Assembly: GCA_021772075.1 (NCBI GenBank)
Contig: JAETNQ010000028.1
Span: 1-49,428, forward strand
DNA from: Lachnospiraceae bacterium
GTDB taxonomy: Bacteria; Bacillota; Clostridia; Lachnospirales; Lachnospiraceae
Length of the DNA: 49,428 bases
Direction: 5' to 3'
Below, one piece after another: positions 26,644 to 36,900 of this stretch; the stretch's first letter is position 1, and every line of letters begins with the position of its first letter. Under the pieces are notes generated by a model, which searched no databases, was not told the DNA's origin, and saw only the letters and a list, made by a program, of their open reading frames with translations. The position numbers and the translations under genes are program-made.

Positions 26644-27861
26644 TCATTCCCCCATCATGTTTTTCATCGCTTCATAAATATCCACCGGCGCCATGCTCTT
26701 CGCCAGTCTTTTTTTATGCATTCCCATTTTTAGTTTCTTCCGCCAGGCGGCCATCAGGCCGCTGTCTGCCTTCCGGTTTAACGCGATCAGCCTCCCCATC
26801 TGAAAAGCGGCCGCATAAGAAGCATCAAAAATACCTTTATCAGGATCATAAATCAGACGGCCGTCCGCCGTATGCGTAGAGGCGGTATCCATTTCCCTAT
26901 TTTCATAGGGAATCAACGGAGAGCGGTAAAGGGAATAGGTAGTCTCCCCCGTTCTTGTATAATGCTTTTTCGGCACATAACCCTGTTTCAGCACTTCATT
27001 TTTCCTGTCATAGCCGATCGCTCCCGTATTTTTCCTCAAATTTTCGATCAGCCCGGCAAAGGCCTCCGAATGATCCCTGATCGAAAATACCGGAAAATGA
27101 TACAACGACACCAGACGAACCGTATCACAGTGATCAGGTATCTCTCCCGGCATCCCCAGCATCGACAGCAGATGCACCACGCTTTTTTGAACCTCCCCTT
27201 CCCCTGCAGGGACAAAACGGTTCGCCATAACTACGGAAAAGTCACCGTCCATTGCGCACACCCGGTCTTCGGTATCCGCCAGATTCACTCTTCTTCCATG
27301 AGTCAGGTAAGTCATTTCCTCAAAGGAAGGCATAATAGCGTCATATAGTTTCCTCGGAAGATCCAGCACATGGCATACATCATCCTCCTTTTCCACCACT
27401 GCGGCGGGCAGCAGCGATCGATCGGGAAAATATAGATTGGACGGCCTTTCCCCCAGCAGATCGCCGATCGTCATATCCGATTCCTTTGCCCCCTCCGCAA
27501 CGGGATTTCCCGCAACGGAATACTCCGCCGCGGATACGACAACCAGCGCCATCCAAGGTACCGGCGTCCCCTTGATATCCTCCGTTATTTTATACGCCCA
27601 TGGCAGCGTCGCATTCTTCAGTGTAACAAAAGGGATGGTTCTGGAAAAATCACCGCATTCATTTTCCGACGGGGAAACGCCGAAAACCGCATCGGGTTCC
27701 AGCGTATACGCCCTGGAAGCCACATAAAACCTGCCCGTCTCCGTAAAAGAATCTCCCTCCGGTTCCGTAATAGTCTGTGTCACGTTGATCGTATGGCTTC
27801 CGCCGCTTAACACGGGCTGCACATATTCTATGAATTTCATTTTATCATACTGTTTCTCCAT
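26644..27861 (-). CDS. unknown 405-residue protein of the DUF6603-linked array
   Basis: Not recognised. The N-terminus (FIEYVQPVLSGGSHTINVTQTI) is beta-like and suits an assembly subunit; the block ATLPWAYKITEDIKGTPVPWMALVVV is followed by a region rich in Asp and Leu and by SMLGMPGEIPDHCDTVRLVSLYHFPVFSI. The C-terminal part contains FDASYAAAFQMGRLIALNRK, probably helical. No signal peptide. It overlaps the end of the 1440-residue gene by 17 bases; an alternative start is the ATG at 27840, and neither has an ideally placed ribosome site, suggesting coupling to the upstream gene. Confidence 0.7.
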   Translation of the reverse strand: MEKQYDKMKFIEYVQPVLSGGSHTINVTQTITEPEGDSFTETGRFYVASRAYTLEPDAVFGVSPSENECGDFSRTIPFVTLKNATLPWAYKITEDIKGTPVPWMALVVVSAAEYSVAGNPVAEGAKESDMTIGDLLGERPSNLYFPDRSLLPAAVVEKEDDVCHVLDLPRKLYDAIMPSFEEMTYLTHGRRVNLADTEDRVCAMDGDFSVVMANRFVPAGEGEVQKSVVHLLSMLGMPGEIPDHCDTVRLVSLYHFPVFSIRDHSEAFAGLIENLRKNTGAIGYDRKNEVLKQGYVPKKHYTRTGETTYSLYRSPLIPYENREMDTASTHTADGRLIYDPDKGIFDASYAAAFQMGRLIALNRKADSGLMAAWRKKLKMGMHKKRLAKSMAPVDIYEAMKNMMGE

Positions 27862-30800
27862 AAACCGGTATCAGCACCTCCTCGTCCAAATAATCGTCGG
27901 CTTCCGCCGCATACTTGGCTATGGAAATATCCTCCGACAGTTCCACGCCCAGCGTTTCCAAAAACTGTCTGCGTCTTCTTTTCACTTCCTTATCATCTGC
28001 CGTGCGGCCAAATACCGCGATCGTATCCTTATCCGTATAATCAGGCAAACGGTCAGGCGTTCGGAAAGCAAATGCTTTTTCGATCTTTTCCGTCCCTTTC
28101 GCATATAAGTCATCCAAAGAAATATCGTTTTTCTTTGGAAACAGGACAATCTTGGGCTGCCTCGAAACGATTCGGATCCCGCAGGGAACATCCCTCTTCA
28201 ACTCCTCTTTCCCGCCCCAAAGCGCGGAAGGCATATTCCGCCGGATCACAAAAGCGTCGAAAGCCGCGTTCCCCCCTCCCTCTTCCTTTACTTCCACTGT
28301 AAGATCGGACAAAAGGCGATGCCCGCTTCCCCCCATCGGTTTCACCGACACGTCTGCCGGCGTAAACGCAACCTCGCTTCCGTTAAAAACTGCTGCCGTG
28401 ATCGGTATCGCCGTTTCTATCGAAATTGCTGCTCCATTGGAAGATACCACCGGTATTTTCTCTTCCTCCGGCTCATCCGCTTCCACTCCGTCCGTCTTTA
28501 TCCTTTTTGCCGGTATTTCTCCGCTCAGACCATTGCCAAACACAATTTTCAGCGGCGCCGCCCCGGAAATTGTCTCCCCCTTTCTCCCAAATTCCTTTGC
28601 ATATCCTCCTGGGACTGCCCTCTTCGACCCGTCACGGCCAGGCAGAAAAGAACTGCAAAACTCCTGCCAGTCCAAATCATCCGCCCTCCGGGAAGCATCC
28701 GCCCCTATTTTCACCGTAACCGAAACGATCCATATCTTGATACGGGCAACAGCCGAAAAATCCGGCCCCCATATATGAAGATCCGTTCCAAGCTCCAATG
28801 TGATCGTTTTAGAAATAAACCACAGCTTTACATGATAGGATGCTCCCAGCGTCACGCCTATCTCGATATCATAATGAAACGGCTTCCAGTTGATCAAAAA
28901 ATCCGCCTTAGCAATAAAATATGCCTTCAAATTGCCGAGCGTATAAGTAATACTCAGTCTGCCTCCCGCCATGAGCGCGCCCGGTGTCAATGCAAAATAT
29001 GCTTCTCCTGTAATATTGGTATGTTCCCCGATATTCCATTGAAATCCCACCCTGGGCGCATCCGGGTAATGCGCCGGTTTTGCCTTCTCATATTTTGGAT
29101 GATACCCTCCCAGCGTTATCACGAAATCGCCCGCATGTATCCCCCCGAACCACATAAAAAATGCAAATCCGCCAGTCAGATGACAGTCACGGGAAAGAAT
29201 ATAAGATTCGGAGGTCAGTCTGGCCTCTATCCCCAAAACCCCCTCCTCCGGCTTGATCTGCGCCTTCAGCGCCAGCTGGGCATGCGCGATAGGCTGCACA
29301 TTCTTATCGCATTTGGGCGGCATTGTAATATCGGAAACGCCCAACAGGCCGATTTCCAAGTCATTGCCAAAGCTTGCCGTCAGCAGCACAAAGCTTTCCG
29401 CAATCTCAAAGGTGCTGAATTTCAGTCCGACAGCCAGGAATTTCTGCCCGTTCTCATCCTCCATATAAGTATCCAGATCCGCCAGCATTCCCTTGGCATC
29501 CATTTTTCCTGAAGCTGCTTTCACCAAAGGATAATCCGCCACCTTATCGATAGAGAGCAAAGCCAGCCTCTTATTATATCCGAACCCCAAAGCCAGCCCC
29601 TTCATATAAAATGCGGGAGGTCCTCCTATATCGGCAGCGATCAGCGCATAAGCAAACAGATGCCCGTCCGTCCGGTATTCTGCCGCTGCGGACAAAGAAA
29701 ACGCCTTTGTCTGCACGATAAGCTGTCCCGCATAAGCGCCCCCGGTTTTCATCAAAGCCCCTCCGATCACCAAGGCGGGACTTGTATACGAAATACCGAA
29801 CCCCGAAAGATAAAATTCCATGTCCATATTCGATAAAGCGACGCCGATTCCGGCTCCGAGCAAATCAAACCTCAGAGGAGCCACATTCAGCGAAGCGTCT
29901 GCCAGAAACGTCATATAAGGATCGTCCAGCCCCACCCCGATCCGGTGCAATGAGAAAATCGCCAGGGATTTCTCCACCTGAAACCAAAAGACTTTCGCAG
30001 GGCTTCCATTGCCAGATCCGACTCCCCTGTCCAACAGAACCTTCTGTTCTGACAGAACAGGCTCTCCTGCCGCTCTGCCGCCTTCCGCCGCCGCAGGAAT
30101 CCGGCCGGATTTTTTCCCCGCCTCATAAATCTGCCACTGCTGCCTGCTTCCAAAAACAGTAAAGTCCATCCGCACTCCCGCCGGAATTTGTTTCTCCTCA
30201 TCCGGCGATGAAAGAGCATAAACCGTAAGATCCCTCACGCCAAAGTCCTCTTTTCTTATCGGAAACTTGTCCGTCAGGCCGCCTGCAACGGGAAGATCCG
30301 CAAATGATAATGCGGAACTGAAAGAAACCACGATCCCATATCCGCGCTCTTCCCCAAAATCCATCCATATTTTTACGCCTCCTCTGGAATGGATCTTCAC
30401 TTCCCCGAAAAGCCGTTTCTTTTCAAAGTCATAGGAAAGCCCGGCATAACCAATGCCAATCTGCGTAATAAAATGCCAACTTGCATCAATATCGCCAAAA
30501 CCGACCGCGTTTAAAATATCTTCCAGCGTCACTACATCTTCCGGCGTTTTCGGCTTCCAGGACAAGAAAATCATATTCCCATTCTCCGAAGACATGCTGT
30601 CATACCGATAGCGGCAATCCAACTCCTGGCTTTCCTTTATTTCTATTCTGCACCCGATATCGACAGAATACCGCCACCGTCCTTCCTCCTTTGCCGCCTC
30701 CACTTCCGCGTCCGCCCGCAGGGAAAACAGCTTTTTCAACATTTGGTCTCTGCCTGAAAACTCTGCGGAAACCGCGAAATGAAAAGAGGATGTCTTTTGC

Positions 30801-32167
30801 AGATTGCAAACAAAAATAAGCGATGAGATAGTAAAATCAAAGCTGTCCGACAGCAGACAGGAATGGCCAAAGAAATCGCAAAACAGCGCCGATAAAGAAA
30901 TTCCGGTATTTCTTGTAATACAACAGGAAAAACTATAATTTTCCCCCCTGCTATAGCTGCCCGATGTCTCAAAAGCCACGCCGCATACATCAAACCGCCC
31001 CGTAAAAGAAACAAAAAAGGAACCTCCTTCATATGCTGTCCGCAGCCATATCCCTTCTATAACGATCCTTTTTTCCGCTACGCCGAATTCCAGCACATCG
31101 ACGGCGCCCAGCTCAAACGCATAACTGCCGGCTCCGAACCCCATATGTGCATAAAGCCTGTCGAAGCAAAGCGCCGGCAGTTCAATTTCAAAGAAAAGTT
31201 TCGATACAGCCGCTATATCCAGCACGCTGCCCTCCTTCAATCCCAGGCTCATCTCCATCCGCCCCGGATTCACATAGATTTCATACAGACTCCCTCCAAT
31301 GGAACATTCCCCATAAGCATAAAAATTCAACACCGGCTGCTCTGAACTGGTATTCACGCTTATGTATAAGCCGGGTACAAACGTAATCTTATCCCCTGCC
31401 AGCGTCAGCGCATTTTTCGATGATACCTCAGCCGTAAATGCCTGCATGGATTCCCGCGAGGCTTCGATAGAAAAATCCTTCAGTTTCAGGCAGTCAAAAA
31501 CGGCCGCGCCGAATCCCTCCGGCAGATAATCGCCAATAGAAATATCCGTCATATGAAATAAGGAAAATATTTGATCGATCGTCAAATCATCGGCGGAAGA
31601 AAAATCGCCATAAATAGAATAGAATGGTTCCCCCAAAATCTGGTCTGCCGTACAGGCAGCCGCTTTCCGGCCTCCCGGAAACAGGCAGCGATACACAAAC
31701 CTCGGCAGAAAACTGCTCTGGCCCGTCGTCCCGCTATTGAACGAAAAACTCTCCAGTTCCAGATCAAAATCCGCCATCCGGATGGATATCCCCTTCAAAC
31801 CGCAATAAATGCCCGCAAAAGTAATTTCGCCGTATTCATTCTGCGTAATATGGCACTCCAGCGTCCGGATACCGGCAATTTGATCATAACAGACAGCCTC
31901 CCTCAAAAAATCAGGGAGAGATTTCATCGTTCCGCGGAAAACAATACGATTCTGCGCAGGCTCCGGCGGAAGTTCCAGATCGCAGAGCGTCAATTCCGAG
32001 AGAAACGGATGAAGCGGCAGCTCTGGCTCCAAACGGGCAGAATCCATATCCGCCTTAGCATATCCCGGCAGATCCGGAAATATATTTTTTAAAGAACATT
32101 CCTGTTTGTTTTTCCTCAGTATATCAAAAATAGAATTGATTTCTTCCGATAAACTCGTTTTTTTCAT
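27845..32167 (-). CDS. 1440-residue DUF6603-like protein
   Basis: The largest gene in the window. From about residue 700 to 1200 there are long runs of alternating hydrophobic and polar residues with Gly/Tyr turns (FYLSGFGISYTSPALVIGG, AFSLSAAAEYRTDGHLF, ALIAADIGGPPAFYMKGLALGFGYN, ALTPGALMAGGRLSITY), which resemble DUF6603, a domain of bacterial and fungal proteins of unknown function. The pattern is that of amphipathic beta-strands, yet there is no signal peptide and the host appears Gram-positive. The first 640 residues repeat similar strand-like units at lower hydrophobicity. The last 250 residues are more charged. AAGGGGAATC precedes the ATG. The family name is from memory at moderate confidence; that it is a real gene is certain. 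Confidence 0.75.
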   Translation of the reverse strand: MKKTSLSEEINSIFDILRKNKQECSLKNIFPDLPGYAKADMDSARLEPELPLHPFLSELTLCDLELPPEPAQNRIVFRGTMKSLPDFLREAVCYDQIAGIRTLECHITQNEYGEITFAGIYCGLKGISIRMADFDLELESFSFNSGTTGQSSFLPRFVYRCLFPGGRKAAACTADQILGEPFYSIYGDFSSADDLTIDQIFSLFHMTDISIGDYLPEGFGAAVFDCLKLKDFSIEASRESMQAFTAEVSSKNALTLAGDKITFVPGLYISVNTSSEQPVLNFYAYGECSIGGSLYEIYVNPGRMEMSLGLKEGSVLDIAAVSKLFFEIELPALCFDRLYAHMGFGAGSYAFELGAVDVLEFGVAEKRIVIEGIWLRTAYEGGSFFVSFTGRFDVCGVAFETSGSYSRGENYSFSCCITRNTGISLSALFCDFFGHSCLLSDSFDFTISSLIFVCNLQKTSSFHFAVSAEFSGRDQMLKKLFSLRADAEVEAAKEEGRWRYSVDIGCRIEIKESQELDCRYRYDSMSSENGNMIFLSWKPKTPEDVVTLEDILNAVGFGDIDASWHFITQIGIGYAGLSYDFEKKRLFGEVKIHSRGGVKIWMDFGEERGYGIVVSFSSALSFADLPVAGGLTDKFPIRKEDFGVRDLTVYALSSPDEEKQIPAGVRMDFTVFGSRQQWQIYEAGKKSGRIPAAAEGGRAAGEPVLSEQKVLLDRGVGSGNGSPAKVFWFQVEKSLAIFSLHRIGVGLDDPYMTFLADASLNVAPLRFDLLGAGIGVALSNMDMEFYLSGFGISYTSPALVIGGALMKTGGAYAGQLIVQTKAFSLSAAAEYRTDGHLFAYALIAADIGGPPAFYMKGLALGFGYNKRLALLSIDKVADYPLVKAASGKMDAKGMLADLDTYMEDENGQKFLAVGLKFSTFEIAESFVLLTASFGNDLEIGLLGVSDITMPPKCDKNVQPIAHAQLALKAQIKPEEGVLGIEARLTSESYILSRDCHLTGGFAFFMWFGGIHAGDFVITLGGYHPKYEKAKPAHYPDAPRVGFQWNIGEHTNITGEAYFALTPGALMAGGRLSITYTLGNLKAYFIAKADFLINWKPFHYDIEIGVTLGASYHVKLWFISKTITLELGTDLHIWGPDFSAVARIKIWIVSVTVKIGADASRRADDLDWQEFCSSFLPGRDGSKRAVPGGYAKEFGRKGETISGAAPLKIVFGNGLSGEIPAKRIKTDGVEADEPEEEKIPVVSSNGAAISIETAIPITAAVFNGSEVAFTPADVSVKPMGGSGHRLLSDLTVEVKEEGGGNAAFDAFVIRRNMPSALWGGKEELKRDVPCGIRIVSRQPKIVLFPKKNDISLDDLYAKGTEKIEKAFAFRTPDRLPDYTDKDTIAVFGRTADDKEVKRRRRQFLETLGVELSEDISIAKYAAEADDYLDEEVLIPVYGETV

Positions 32168-32185
32168 TTGATTCCCCTTACATTT

Positions 32186-33907
32186 TCAATCCACCCCGTC
32201 TTCCAGCAGCCTCGCCAAAGGATAACGCTGGGATTCCAGAATACTATTCGTTAAAAAATCTTTCAGATGCGTGTCCGCTGCAGGCAACCTTACATCATCC
32301 CATTTCTGAAACACTGACCAATAAGTACGTTTTACCCTGAATCCGCTGTTCGCCGCCTCGCTCAGCACACAGAGAAACGCGTCTCCGCAATCAATAAATC
32401 TCCCGGTTGTCTGCGTCTCTTTGCAATACTTCTTGAACGCAAGATATAGATCGCCCCCGCCCCCAAAAGGCTTTGCCGCAATCTGCACGACAATATGGTC
32501 AAACGGAAAATAAAATTCATGATCCAGCAGCGGAGAAATAAACTGATAATCTTCCCCCAGCTTCATCCCGATTCTCTCCCCCGGATAACTTCCGCCAAGC
32601 CAGGAATATCCGGCGATATACCGCATCACACAGCGCCTCACCGCTTCCGCCTTATGAAGCGCCAGATCGATCTTCGGGTCGATCCTGAAATAAACAAGCT
32701 TTTCCCAATCCGCACGCTGTCTTTTCCAGTGTCTGCACAAATTATCATAGTAGCTTTGGATAATATTGCACATTCTTCCCCGCACTCCCTGAATCGCCGC
32801 CTGATGGTAGGCTCCCTGATATTCTGCCACCGGAAACGCCAAGGCTCCGATATAACCTCTGATCACTCCATACGGCCCTTCGTATGTGCCATTACGCAAA
32901 GGCTCGTTGATATTGTCCCTAAGGATATTTTCCAGCCCTCCCGCTCGCCCGTTCGCCCTCACCAGCATACCCAGCGCCAGATTCAGCCTGTCGATCCGTT
33001 TCTGTTTTTTATCCGGACTCCCGCTTATGTTTAACACAATCTCCTGCAAAAGATTAATATTTTCATAAAAATGATAACCCCATCCCGGGATCATAAACGG
33101 ATAAGCTGCAATACCGGACTGCCGGAAATGCGTTACCACTCCCTCCTGCGACAGATAAACCTCCGCACTGCCCGGGCGGGGAACGCTCAAATCTATAATT
33201 TCCGACTTTAAATTAAAAACCTGTCCATCCATTTCGTAGCGGTAACTGTAAACCATCCGGTAAAGGATAAAGCCCGGTATCGTATAATTGACATAAACGG
33301 AAGGCCCGAACGCTGCTCCGGCATCGTCAAACTGGACTCCGGCCCGTTCCACAATTCCTTCGCCTTCAATTCTCTGCCCGCCTCCGGCCTCAATAATTCC
33401 GGTATAAGGCATCCTGCCGTACCGCTCTCCGATATACATGATATCGTTATGCCGCTCCCGCCGCTGCAAATTCCCTAAGACTATCCTTTTTTCCATTGCC
33501 AGATTCCGTATTGTCCTTACCCCAAAACAATCCAGGTTGAAATTACCTATCTCCACCATGGCCGCCGTACGGTCCACCGTATTTTTCAGGATATCGACCA
33601 GCGCCCGGTTCAAAGCCGTAAAATTACCGGCCCAATTTGCATAAACACCCGCTCCCGGCAGCAGTTGAAAATCAAAATCGCCATCCAGATGGTCTTCATC
33701 TTCGCCGTTCAGTATCTTTATCGCATTTCCGCCTTTCAAATAATAACGAAATCCGCCATCATTCATAAAAGCCGCAAAATTTTCTACCAGCCTCTTCACA
33801 AGATTCCGGTTATCCGCCAAAAATTTTTTCGTAATCTCCGCGTCAATCACCCTTTTATCCGCATAAGTCAACGGCATGCAAATTCCCCTTTCCACCAAAA
33901 AATTCAT
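32186..33907 (-). CDS. nucleotidyltransferase-like protein heading the DUF6603-linked array
   Basis: A 573-residue protein (an alternative ATG at 33877 with AAGGGG upstream would give 563). Residues 58-80 read KGGNAIKIL, then DGDFDFQLL: a GG motif and a D-h-D pair (D77, D79) 17 residues apart, the signature order of nucleotidyltransferase-fold enzymes, in the style of AbiEii (lkGGtaL ... DiDl). A later aspartate-containing strand, IGNFNLDCFGV, could supply the third metal ligand. The remaining 400 residues are unrecognised. It begins 15 bases after the restriction gene but base composition changes there, so it is the natural first gene of the array. If it is an NTase, it could modify a nucleotide, RNA or protein partner; substrate unknown. 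Confidence 0.65.
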   Translation of the reverse strand: MNFLVERGICMPLTYADKRVIDAEITKKFLADNRNLVKRLVENFAAFMNDGGFRYYLKGGNAIKILNGEDEDHLDGDFDFQLLPGAGVYANWAGNFTALNRALVDILKNTVDRTAAMVEIGNFNLDCFGVRTIRNLAMEKRIVLGNLQRRERHNDIMYIGERYGRMPYTGIIEAGGGQRIEGEGIVERAGVQFDDAGAAFGPSVYVNYTIPGFILYRMVYSYRYEMDGQVFNLKSEIIDLSVPRPGSAEVYLSQEGVVTHFRQSGIAAYPFMIPGWGYHFYENINLLQEIVLNISGSPDKKQKRIDRLNLALGMLVRANGRAGGLENILRDNINEPLRNGTYEGPYGVIRGYIGALAFPVAEYQGAYHQAAIQGVRGRMCNIIQSYYDNLCRHWKRQRADWEKLVYFRIDPKIDLALHKAEAVRRCVMRYIAGYSWLGGSYPGERIGMKLGEDYQFISPLLDHEFYFPFDHIVVQIAAKPFGGGGDLYLAFKKYCKETQTTGRFIDCGDAFLCVLSEAANSGFRVKRTYWSVFQKWDDVRLPAADTHLKDFLTNSILESQRYPLARLLEDGVD

Positions 33908-33922
33908 CTGCTATTATCCACC

Positions 33923-36900
33923 TCAAGGCTCGATCAAATCTATTTTTTCAGACAAAATCTGAATGACTATATCGTCAATCTTATCAACTACCATTCTGTG
34001 CGTGACTAAAATATTAAGAAAATCTAAAAGCCGCCCTGCGTCTTCTCTTGTAAAGTCACAGTGAGTATAATTATAAGAATTGAATTTCAACCAAACATTT
34101 TTTACTACGTCATATCCAGAAATGTTCAGCTTTTGAAGTTCTATAGGGCAAGATATCTTTATCTCAGTCTTTCCATCTGTCAAGACCAATTTTTCATTCT
34201 CTTCATCAAACGGATGCACCAGATTGGCAAGATGAAACCCCTTTGGAATTTGTGCTTTTATAAAATTATAATCAAATTCTAATAGATTCTCCGGCCTATA
34301 ATCTGCTTTTTCCAATTCAGCTAATTCTTTGCCTAATTCACAAAGACGTTTGAATATTTCCGCATTATCTACAATAGGCACTCTCGCTCTTTTATCAGAC
34401 TGATTGACTGTAAATAACGCGCCCTCAAACTCATCCAAATATGCCTGTGAACACAATATTGCATATACATAAAACACTAATTCTTTTGCTGCCCTCTTTG
34501 CATCCATATCAATTAATTTACTAATTCTCTCATTTAAAGCGTTGTCTATATTCCCCTGCAATCCTCCGCTTTTTCCAGAAACATACTGATTCATATAAAT
34601 ATGCGAATTTCCACGTGTACACATATCATTATCTGGATAATACCAACAAAAAGATACGAATTGGCTCAGCGCAGGATTCAAATCCTTCGGCGCATGTGCC
34701 ATTGCAAAGCCTATGGTTTCTTTATCCTCAAATGCAGTTACTATTTCCGGCCGTAATCTCGTGCCGCCGCCTCCTGCTTTATACGATTGTAACAGTTCTT
34801 TCCATAATAAAACATTGGATGTCATAAACGGTCTGAAAGCATACGTTTTTATGCGCTTGTCCATAAGTTGTTCTATGTTTCCAATTCCTCCGCAGTTCTT
34901 TAATGCATTTTGGAAAGCTGTTATTTTATCTTCCTTCGGCGGGCGATCCTGTTTCGAAAGCCATTCATGTGCTGCCTCTACGCCCTTCTGTGCAATTTCT
35001 TTACTCCTCCTTTTGAGCATAGGTTTTTTATTATGAGTAAAAATTGCTGTAGGCGCGAGTTTTATTCCGGAACAATGTTGCTTAAAAATTGCTTTTTGAG
35101 CAGTTTCTCCGCTAATTGCCCAAAATTTGTTATACAAATCTTTGTTAAAAGGCCTTGCCGGAATAAAACTATATGTATCCAAAGATATTTCATATTCTTT
35201 AAATAACTCCCAAATAACATCTTTCTCTTTTTTAAGCATTTCATCTTTTTGGGTTCTATCAAACCGAGATAAATCTATATGATTATATACCTTTGCTCCC
35301 TCGCTGTCCTCAAATCTATGAGCCAAAATGATAATCGCTCTTCCTTGCAATGTTTTAAACAATCCATTGCTTCTTGCGCCAGTACGTGCATCAGCATCTA
35401 CTTCAACCACCCAAATATTCGAAAAATGCTCAACAATATACTTTCGCGCATATTTATACGATTCAGCTTCTAAAAATGACAGCGGCACTACAAAAGATAG
35501 AATTGCATGATTTTGTGTTGACAAAAGCTTCTTGCAGCTCCATCTTACAAATTGCATATAAGGATTATTAATTTGTTTTTGCACGTTTGAACGACCATGT
35601 CTTTCTTCCGCAGGCGGTCTGAAATCCTCCATCAACTCATTAATAATTGAAAAATCCTGCGCAACATTTTCACGAATAGAATCCGAGCACGGAGGATTCC
35701 CTATGATCAGTTTTATCGGCATAGAAGCCAGTTCATTAGCTCTCTTTTGCTCACGTCCTTCTATCGTATTATCTTCAATGGCCTCTCCCAGAACGCTATT
35801 ACTCAGCGTATTAGCTAATAATATATTCGTGTTGTGCTTACGGTCGCGAAACTGGCGATTTATTAATGCCATACGATAATTGGCAAGCATGTATGGAGCC
35901 GGCAAGATTTCAAAACCGCAAAGATTATAAATCTCATTCTTTGGATCATGCAAAATCAATTCTTCCAAAAACGATCCTGTTCCACAACAAGGATCTATAA
36001 TCGTATTTCCCGCATCATAAATACTTGTTCCAGCAAATGTCTTTTCCGCAATAGTATTTGTCAATTCCACAACAAAATTTGCTAAAATCTTAGGCGTATA
36101 ATATGCTCCATAATCAAATCTTACTTGTGCGTCATACTTTGTTAAAAATAATTCAAACAGTTGATGATAGTCAGGATTTTCCAGCTGTTCGCTTGTCATC
36201 TGAACAAAGGATAAAAATTTTATACACTCATCAACCTTCTGTGATATAAAAGCATTAGTTCCTGCATTATCACGCAAATAAATCATTAGATTTCTAAACG
36301 GACAAAGCGTTTCGCTTTCAACTAAATCACCTGATATATAACTTCTGATTTTCTGTTCCTTTTCTACTGGCGAATCACAATCCGTACAAAAAACTCGATG
36401 CGCATACAAAAGACTGAACATAATTACTTGCGATGTAAAATCAGCAAATACTTTCTCCGTTCTCAAGCCTCTATCATTATGCGCATATACTAAATTGCGA
36501 ATTCCAGATAATAATTCTATTGCCTGCGCCTCGTCCTCATTTACCGCCTCATCTGCTTTTATTTCTGCATAATGAAGTATATCATCAGATAACCATCTCG
36601 TTCTTAGAGCCACCTGTTCCACTAACTCATTCTCATTGCAATGTCTCGGCGATGGATTTGCAAAAAGATTTTGGGCAATAAGCATAAATTTCTGATTTAC
36701 TTTTAAGCGCGACCATTGTTTTTTAGATAAGTCGGTTTTATCAACCAGAGATATTACTATCAAATCGGTCCCATCATTGGGGCAGTACAAATAATCAATA
36801 CCGTCTGTTATTACCAGTTTATGTCCTAAAGCACGATATTTCTCTATTTGTTCCTTGTAAGGCTTTATATCAAACGGCTCTTTCGATAATCCTTTTGCTT

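Noticed and set aside
18152-32092. Long antisense frames opposite the giant genes
   Set aside because: They are shadows created by biased codon use; no ribosome sites, low-complexity Ser/Pro/Arg/His-rich translations.
18099-33907. Prophage or phage-tail-like bacteriocin
   Set aside because: No terminase, portal, capsid, tape-measure, sheath, holin or integrase; collagen-like protein alone is not enough.
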